From Rhizobium glycinendophyticum (GTDB lineage: Bacteria; Pseudomonadota; Alphaproteobacteria; Rhizobiales; Rhizobiaceae): 64,000 nt of DNA. A program made the position numbers and the translations under genes. Each line of letters starts with the position of its first letter. The first letter of the stretch is position 1. This document shows positions 59,688-64,000 of the stretch, piece after piece. Under the pieces are notes generated by a model that had not been told where the DNA came from, made no database searches, and saw only the letters and a program-made list of their open reading frames with translations. The stretch spans positions 434,001 to 498,000 of the forward strand of contig NZ_VFYP01000001.1 in the NCBI RefSeq assembly GCF_006443685.1, read 5' to 3'.

Positions 59688-60242
59688 TCAGTCTGAACGG
59701 ACGGCGTAACGCAGGATCACGGCGCCGGTGTCGACCGGTCGAGCTTCCAGCAGCGTCAGTCTCTTTTCAGGACCGTGTTTGAACAGTGGGCTGCCCGTTC
59801 CAAGCAGGACGGGGGCGACGCAGACGCGGATCTCATCCACCAGTTCGGCCTCCAAAAGCATATGCTGCAGCTCCGCACTGCCAAAGACGAAGATGGTTTT
59901 GCCGCACTGTACCTTCATCGCCCGCAACTCGGAAACGGCATCCGCCAGCACGCGCGTGTTGTTCCAGGTCGCCTCATGCAGTGTTCTGCTGGCGACGCCC
60001 TTGGGCTTCGCATTCATATAGGCCTTGATATCGAGCTCTTCCGTCGTGTCCGGCCAGTGGGCTGCCATGCCTTCATAGGTCTTGCGGCCGAAGACGATGA
60101 AGTCGGTTTCCTCGCCGAGGGACAGGGCATAGCTGCGCAGATCCGCGCCCCAGGCGAGAAGATGAAATGCAAGGTCCCAGGGGGTGTCGCCCTCGAAATA
60201 CCCGTCCAGCGACATCAGGTTCCAGCCCACCAGTTTCCGCAT
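59688..60242 (-). CDS. Dihydrofolate reductase/RibD C-terminal family protein
   Basis: A 184-residue protein with the DHFR-like fold of the RibD C-terminal family. It begins MRKLVGWNLMSLDGYFEG, with the conserved substrate-site Asp. The nucleotide-binding part includes FGRKTYEGMAAHWP and KTIFVFGSAELQHMLLE. Members reduce small substrates with NADPH, rarely folate. The ATG at 60242 has GAGGAAG upstream. It is divergent from the HxlR gene across 89 nt, a pairing in which HxlR commonly controls a nearby oxidoreductase. Confidence 0.85.
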   Translation of the reverse strand: MRKLVGWNLMSLDGYFEGDTPWDLAFHLLAWGADLRSYALSLGEETDFIVFGRKTYEGMAAHWPDTTEELDIKAYMNAKPKGVASRTLHEATWNNTRVLADAVSELRAMKVQCGKTIFVFGSAELQHMLLEAELVDEIRVCVAPVLLGTGSPLFKHGPEKRLTLLEARPVDTGAVILRYAVRSD

Positions 60243-60261
60243 GACTTCCTCCTCAATCCGA

Positions 60262-60274
60262 TTGCATATTGCAA
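60262..60274. promoter_or_regulatory. Palindromic operator between HxlR and reductase genes
   Basis: TTGCA-TAT-TGCAA, perfect 5-bp arms, in the 89-nt divergent gap, 20 nt upstream of the reductase start. A likely binding site of the HxlR regulator. Confidence 0.5.
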
Positions 60275-60331
60275 CTGGTTGATTGCTACCCCAACTGATG
60301 GCATTACGCAATCGGTTTTGGAGTCCACTGG

Positions 60332-60877
60332 ATGACGATGCAGCGCTCGGGCTGTCCCATCAATCTCACCTTGGAGGTGATCGGCGATCGCTGGAGCCTG
60401 ATCGTTATCCGCGACGTTATGTTCGGAAACCGACGGCATTTTCGGGAATTGCTGCAGCAGTCGGAAGAAGGCATTGCCTCGAACATCCTAGCCGACCGGC
60501 TGAAGCGTCTGGTGGCCCATGATCTTCTGTCACGCAGGGACGATCCGACGCACAAACAGAAGGGCGTCTATTCGCTGACGGAAGCGGCGATACAGCTGGT
60601 TCCCGTATTGGCGATGATGGGCGCATGGGGGCGGCGGCACCGGCCCGTCAGCGAGGATCTGGCCATCCGAGCGGAACTGCTGGAACAGGGTGGCCCAGCG
60701 CTCTGGGACGACTTCATGGCCGAGCTTCGGGTCGTCCATCTCGGCGTAGCGCGCCATCCGGATGCCCGTGACGTCCTTGCCGACCTGACGGCGGCCTATC
60801 TGGCGGTAAAGGCGCGCATGGCGGAGGAAGCCGTCCTCAATCCTTCCGGAACACCAGGCTCGCCAGCCAACCCGTGA
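60332..60877 (+). CDS. HxlR family transcriptional regulator
   Basis: A 181-residue winged-helix regulator of the HxlR type. The N-terminal SGCPINLTLEVIGDRWSLIVIRDVMFG with a Cys near residue 8 is characteristic, since a Cys at this place senses redox in several relatives. The C-terminal extension of about 70 residues is longer than usual. It is divergent from the RibD-like reductase and probably senses a reactive compound and controls that gene. Its 3' end overlaps the convergent TIGR02186 gene by 41 nt. Confidence 0.88.
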   Translation: MTMQRSGCPINLTLEVIGDRWSLIVIRDVMFGNRRHFRELLQQSEEGIASNILADRLKRLVAHDLLSRRDDPTHKQKGVYSLTEAAIQLVPVLAMMGAWGRRHRPVSEDLAIRAELLEQGGPALWDDFMAELRVVHLGVARHPDARDVLADLTAAYLAVKARMAEEAVLNPSGTPGSPANP

Positions 60878-61646
60878 TCAGGGCTGTCATCACCGCAAAT
60901 AGGCCGTAGACGAGCGGCTGTTCATGGGCGGCTTCGGTGATTGCTTCTTCGAGGCCCGTCTTGATGACGCGCAGCGGCAATTCCTTTTCCGCGATGAATT
61001 CGCCCGACTTGAACAGATAGGCATGCACCATGTGCACCCCGTCCGGAATGTTGGCCGGCAGGCGCAGCGTGGCCTTGAACAGGCTCGAGGAGACGAAGCG
61101 CACGCCGTTGGTATCCCGCTGGTAGAGCCCCTGGCTCTGCTTCAGGCGCCGGAACGCGTCCCGGAACTCGGCGAGGTTGGCGGCGGTGGTGATATAGCCG
61201 GTCGGCGTCAGCGCCAGATGGTCGATACCGATATTGCGGGAGGTCAGCTCGCGCGCGGCCGAGATCTGCTCGACCGGACGGGTGCTGGCCAAGGAATAGG
61301 AAATCGGCATCTGCTCGAAGGTCATCGACGTCCGGTTGACCCAGATGCCGAACAGCCGCTCTTTCCGCCGCACCGTCGTCCAGTCGCGCGGCCCTTCCAG
61401 CGTCACCACCACATCGTATTGGCCGATGGCGAGCAGCAACTGGTCTGTATTGGCGAGCGCCCCGAAAATGGTGAGGTCGGCGCCGGAAAAGTCGGAGGTG
61501 ATCGCGATTTCGCTCGTCGAGGTGCCGATGTCGAGGCTTTCCCTGCCGGTAAAATCGAGCGCCAGTGGATCCTGGGCGTGAGCCGGGAGGGCGCAGAGCA
61601 GAGAGATCAAGAGCGCGGAGGCGATGGCCGGGAGGCGAAAGATCAT
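60837..61646 (-). CDS. TIGR02186 family membrane-anchored protein
   Basis: A 269-residue exported protein of the TIGR02186 family. A signal peptide (residues 1-24, ending AHA-Q) precedes a periplasmic beta-rich domain (TSTSEIAITSDFSGADLTIFG), and one C-terminal helix (VYGLFAVMTALITGWLASLVF). The family is paired with TauE/SafE exporters, as here, where the exporter gene stops 1 nt before this start. It probably serves as an accessory to the exporter; the substrate is unknown. Confidence 0.85.
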   Translation of the reverse strand: MIFRLPAIASALLISLLCALPAHAQDPLALDFTGRESLDIGTSTSEIAITSDFSGADLTIFGALANTDQLLLAIGQYDVVVTLEGPRDWTTVRRKERLFGIWVNRTSMTFEQMPISYSLASTRPVEQISAARELTSRNIGIDHLALTPTGYITTAANLAEFRDAFRRLKQSQGLYQRDTNGVRFVSSSLFKATLRLPANIPDGVHMVHAYLFKSGEFIAEKELPLRVIKTGLEEAITEAAHEQPLVYGLFAVMTALITGWLASLVFRKD

Positions 61647-61647
61647 C

Positions 61648-62565
61648 TCAGCCCCCGATCGCAATCGAATAGATGTCTTCGGGCGGCACGATAAGTTCGA
61701 TCGCAAGACGAACGCCAACGGCCAGAACCAGCAAGCCGAGCAGGGCGCGCAATTGCTCCCCGCGCAGTTTCTGACCGACTCGGACGCCATATTGTGCGCC
61801 GATCACGCCGGCGACCATCAGGATGAAGGCAAGCACGATATCGACCGAATAGTTCGTCGCCGCCTGCACGATCGTCGTATAGGCCGTGGTGAAGATGATC
61901 TGGAACAGCGAGGTCCCGACAACGACATTGGTCGGGATGCGAAGCAGATAGATCATCGCCGGCACCATGATGAAGCCGCCGCCGACACCCATGATCGAGG
62001 TCAGGATGCCGATGCCGAAGCCGAGTGCCAGAATAGGGATCACGCTCAGATAGATCTTCGATTTCTTGAAGCGCATCTTGAAGGGCAGTCGATGCACCCA
62101 GTTGTGCTGGCCGGGACGCTTCAACGGTGCCGTCTCGTTGCGCGCTGCGCGCCTGAGCGCCCGCAGGCTTTCTGCCAGCATCAGCCCGCCGATCGTGCCA
62201 AGAAACACGACGTAAAGCAGCGAGATAATCAGGTCCAACTGGCCGAGGCGGCGCAGCCAGGAGAAGATCCCGACACCGACACTGGCGCCGGCAAGACCGC
62301 CGATCAAAAGCACCGTGCCAAGCTTCATGTCGAGCGAGCCACGGCGGAAATGTGTGATGGCGCCGGACACCGACGAGGCGACGACCTGGTTTGCGCCGGT
62401 CGCAACCGCAACGACGGGAGGGATATTGTAGAAGATCAGGAGCGGCGTGATCAGGAAGCCGCCGCCGACCCCGAACATGCCCGAGAGAAAGCCAACAGCC
62501 GCACCCATGCCGAGGATGATGAAGATATTGACCGACAACTCGGCGATCGGCAGATAGATCGTCAC
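61648..62565 (-). CDS. TauE/SafE family sulfite exporter-like permease
   Basis: A 305-residue membrane protein of the TauE/SafE family, with about eight helices. The N-terminal block GFLSGMFGVGGGFLITPLLI and the repeated GILTSIMGVGGGFIMVPAMI are the defining signature motifs. Some relatives export sulfite or organosulfonates. The start is a GTG at 62565 with GAGG 7 nt upstream. It is followed by the TIGR02186 gene with a 1-nt gap, so the two are co-translated. Confidence 0.9.
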   Translation of the reverse strand: MTIYLPIAELSVNIFIILGMGAAVGFLSGMFGVGGGFLITPLLIFYNIPPVVAVATGANQVVASSVSGAITHFRRGSLDMKLGTVLLIGGLAGASVGVGIFSWLRRLGQLDLIISLLYVVFLGTIGGLMLAESLRALRRAARNETAPLKRPGQHNWVHRLPFKMRFKKSKIYLSVIPILALGFGIGILTSIMGVGGGFIMVPAMIYLLRIPTNVVVGTSLFQIIFTTAYTTIVQAATNYSVDIVLAFILMVAGVIGAQYGVRVGQKLRGEQLRALLGLLVLAVGVRLAIELIVPPEDIYSIAIGG

Positions 62566-62770
62566 GTCAGGACCTCAAATGCGATTATCCGCGCCTGAGG
62601 CGCGGATCTCGTGCGGACCTGTTCGGCCCCTGTTTTTGGATCAGTTCAGATTGACCAAGTCCTTGATCGGACTTGATCCCTCGGCATTTCCTTCTTGCGC
62701 CCGCATATCCCGCGAGTCAATTCAGCATCCCTGCATAGGCAGGGATTTTAGGCCTTTTGTGACAACGCGA

Positions 62771-64000
62771 TCACTTGTTGCGGGCAAGCAGTTCCTTGAC
62801 CAGCTTGTCGCTGACCTGACCATTCGGCTCTTCGCCAATCGAACTCTGGAAAGCCTTGATCGCAGTCACCGTCTTGGCGCCCATGACACCATCCGGATTG
62901 CCCGCATCGAATCCGTTCTTGTTGAGGATCGCCTGGATGTTTCGGATCGCCTTCTTCATGTCGATGCTGGCGGTCTTCAACCCCTTGCCGGCCCATTCGT
63001 CCGGCGTATTGGCGGAGTTGGCATCCGGGTCGAGCGGGGTTGCCTTCCACAAATCAACCTCGGAGCGGGCGCGCTCCAGCTGATCCGGTTTCATCGCATT
63101 GGCGACTTCGTCACGCTTCTGCGCAGCATCCTTGTCGCCACCCTTGGCTGCAATCGCGAACCACTTGTAGGACTGGACGAGATCGGGTGCAGCACCATTG
63201 CCGCGCGCATAGAGAATGGCGAGGTTGAACTGGCTGTCGGAGACGCCGCGTTCAGCGGCCTTCCCAAACCATTCCACCGCCTTAGCATAATCCTGTGCGC
63301 CATCCTTGCCGGAGGCGTAGATGACGGCGAGGTTGTGCATGGCGCTGGCATTACCGGAAGCCGCTGCCATCTCGTAATAGCGCTTGGCCTCCTTGATGTC
63401 TGGTGCGAGACCGGTGCCCTTCTCCAGGAAGTTTGCCAGACGGTATTGCGCAAGCGCAAAGCCCTTGTCGGCTGAGAGCTTGTACCATTTTGCCGCCTCG
63501 GCAAAATTGTTCGCCACGCCGCGGCCCTCAGTGTAGCGCGCACCAATTTCAAAGAGCGCCAGCGGATCGCCATCCTTGGCCGCGATCGACAGCGATGGAG
63601 GCGTGATCTCGGCCGGCACGACGATCTCGGCGGCCGGAGCCGGCGGGGTGGCTGCGGCAACGGTGGCCGGTGCAGCGGGCGCTTGCGCAGCAACAGGGTT
63701 CGCAGCGGCAACCGGGGCTACACTGTTGTCGAGGGTCTGGGCCGGACCGGCTTCAACCGGTGCCATCAGCGCGTTTACCGGTGCTACTGCCGGAGCGGCA
63801 GCCGAAGCCGTGACGGGCTCGGCCGGCGGGGGTGTAAGCGTCGGTCCGGCATCGCCGGGTGCCTGTGCCGCGATTGGTGGCCCGGCACTGTCTGCGACGG
63901 CGGTCGCGCCGTCAGCCGTCGGCTGGTCATCATCCGCTGCGGCGGGCACAACCTGGCTTACACTGTCGGGGTTGGTCGACGCGGGTGGTGTCGCGAGCGT
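62771..64000 (-). CDS. PodJ-like polarity protein, 3' part (SEL1 repeats + peptidoglycan-binding domain)
   Basis: The frame is open to the window edge, so only the C-terminal 409 residues are visible. A low-complexity Ala/Pro/Thr region is followed by four SEL1-like repeats (about 36 residues each, GARYTEGRGVANNFAEAAKWY) and a peptidoglycan-binding domain near the end (AILNKNGFDAGNPDGVMGAKT). This matches the periplasmic half of PodJ-like polar localisation factors, which have a long cytoplasmic coiled coil ahead of it. The missing 5' end lies beyond the window. ExoR-like or general SEL1 proteins are an alternative. Confidence 0.8.
   Translation of the reverse strand, partial: TLATPPASTNPDSVSQVVPAAADDDQPTADGATAVADSAGPPIAAQAPGDAGPTLTPPPAEPVTASAAAPAVAPVNALMAPVEAGPAQTLDNSVAPVAAANPVAAQAPAAPATVAAATPPAPAAEIVVPAEITPPSLSIAAKDGDPLALFEIGARYTEGRGVANNFAEAAKWYKLSADKGFALAQYRLANFLEKGTGLAPDIKEAKRYYEMAAASGNASAMHNLAVIYASGKDGAQDYAKAVEWFGKAAERGVSDSQFNLAILYARGNGAAPDLVQSYKWFAIAAKGGDKDAAQKRDEVANAMKPDQLERARSEVDLWKATPLDPDANSANTPDEWAGKGLKTASIDMKKAIRNIQAILNKNGFDAGNPDGVMGAKTVTAIKAFQSSIGEEPNGQVSDKLVKELLARNK

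Noticed and set aside
62727..62754. Hairpin ATCCCTGC/GCAGGGAT after the PodJ-like gene as its terminator
   Set aside because: On the strand of that gene it is not followed by a T-run; only the plus strand has TTTT and no plus-strand gene precedes it.
1..64000. CRISPR array, prophage, insertion sequence or rRNA operon
   Set aside because: No regularly spaced repeats, transposase, integrase, phage structural genes or rRNA-like sequence were seen on either strand.

Overview
The window is a chromosomal segment of an alphaproteobacterium of the Rhizobiales, most likely the Rhizobiaceae (Rhizobium/Agrobacterium/Ciceribacter/Shinella group). The evidence is high-GC coding sequence, a GcrA cell-cycle regulator, the order phoR-pstSCAB-phoU-phoB followed by gcrA-argD-argF-hslO, a long (366 aa) dCTP deaminase, a metZ gene under a SAM-II riboswitch, a PodJ-like polarity protein and a rhizobial-type palindromic intergenic repeat. 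No insertion sequence, prophage, CRISPR array or rRNA operon is visible.

Region 1 (1-15300) is a quaternary-amine catabolic locus. A GlxA/CdhR-type AraC regulator faces a long minus-strand run. That run encodes a beta-keto acid cleavage enzyme, an L-carnitine dehydrogenase fused to a thioesterase, an acyl-CoA dehydrogenase, a 69-residue ORF resembling the start of a CaiB-type CoA-transferase, an NDP-forming acyl-CoA ligase, a CaiD-like hydratase, a complete peptide-family ABC importer and a CocE/NonD hydrolase. Together these fit gamma-butyrobetaine -> carnitine -> 3-dehydrocarnitine -> glycine betaine, with import and possible ester or amide hydrolysis attached.

Region 2 (15300-20500) holds a short gene of 40 codons with a good ribosome binding site, a terminator and a 12-bp G tract just upstream. 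It also holds tRNA-Thr(CGT), a DUF1176 protein, a nitronate monooxygenase with a palindromic operator, a membrane protein of unknown function and a PPK2 polyphosphate kinase.

Region 3 (20500-28450) is the Pho regulon: phoR, then pstS behind three 11-bp Pho repeats, pstC, pstA, pstB, phoU and phoB. Region 4 (28450-37930) has gcrA with an unusual cluster of GANTC (CcrM) sites upstream, argD with a promoter and tandem hairpins in its leader, argF, hslO behind a heat-shock-like promoter, a GGDEF-EAL protein, and a SulP transporter preceded by a compact cobalamin-riboswitch-like RNA. MYG1-family and apaG genes follow.

Region 5 (37930-46700) has metZ with a SAM-II riboswitch plus terminator, dcd, tRNA-Gly(CCC) and a sulfotransferase-like gene. 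It continues with a quinone-detoxification pair (FMN reductase and a dioxygenase-hydrolase fusion), a large GT2 glycosyltransferase with a probable c-di-GMP-sensing N-terminus, and a divergent periplasmic binding protein. Region 6 (46700-64000) is mixed housekeeping: a TerB-like protein, an S24-type repressor with a nuclease-like membrane protein, a NarL-type response regulator, pyrD, a MATE pump, small envelope proteins, a methyltransferase, YitT and CPBP membrane proteins, the ligase-associated helicase/PdeM pair, an HxlR regulator with a reductase, a TauE/TIGR02186 pair, and the 3' part of a PodJ-like gene running off the window.

All assignments come from reading motifs and context. No database search was possible.
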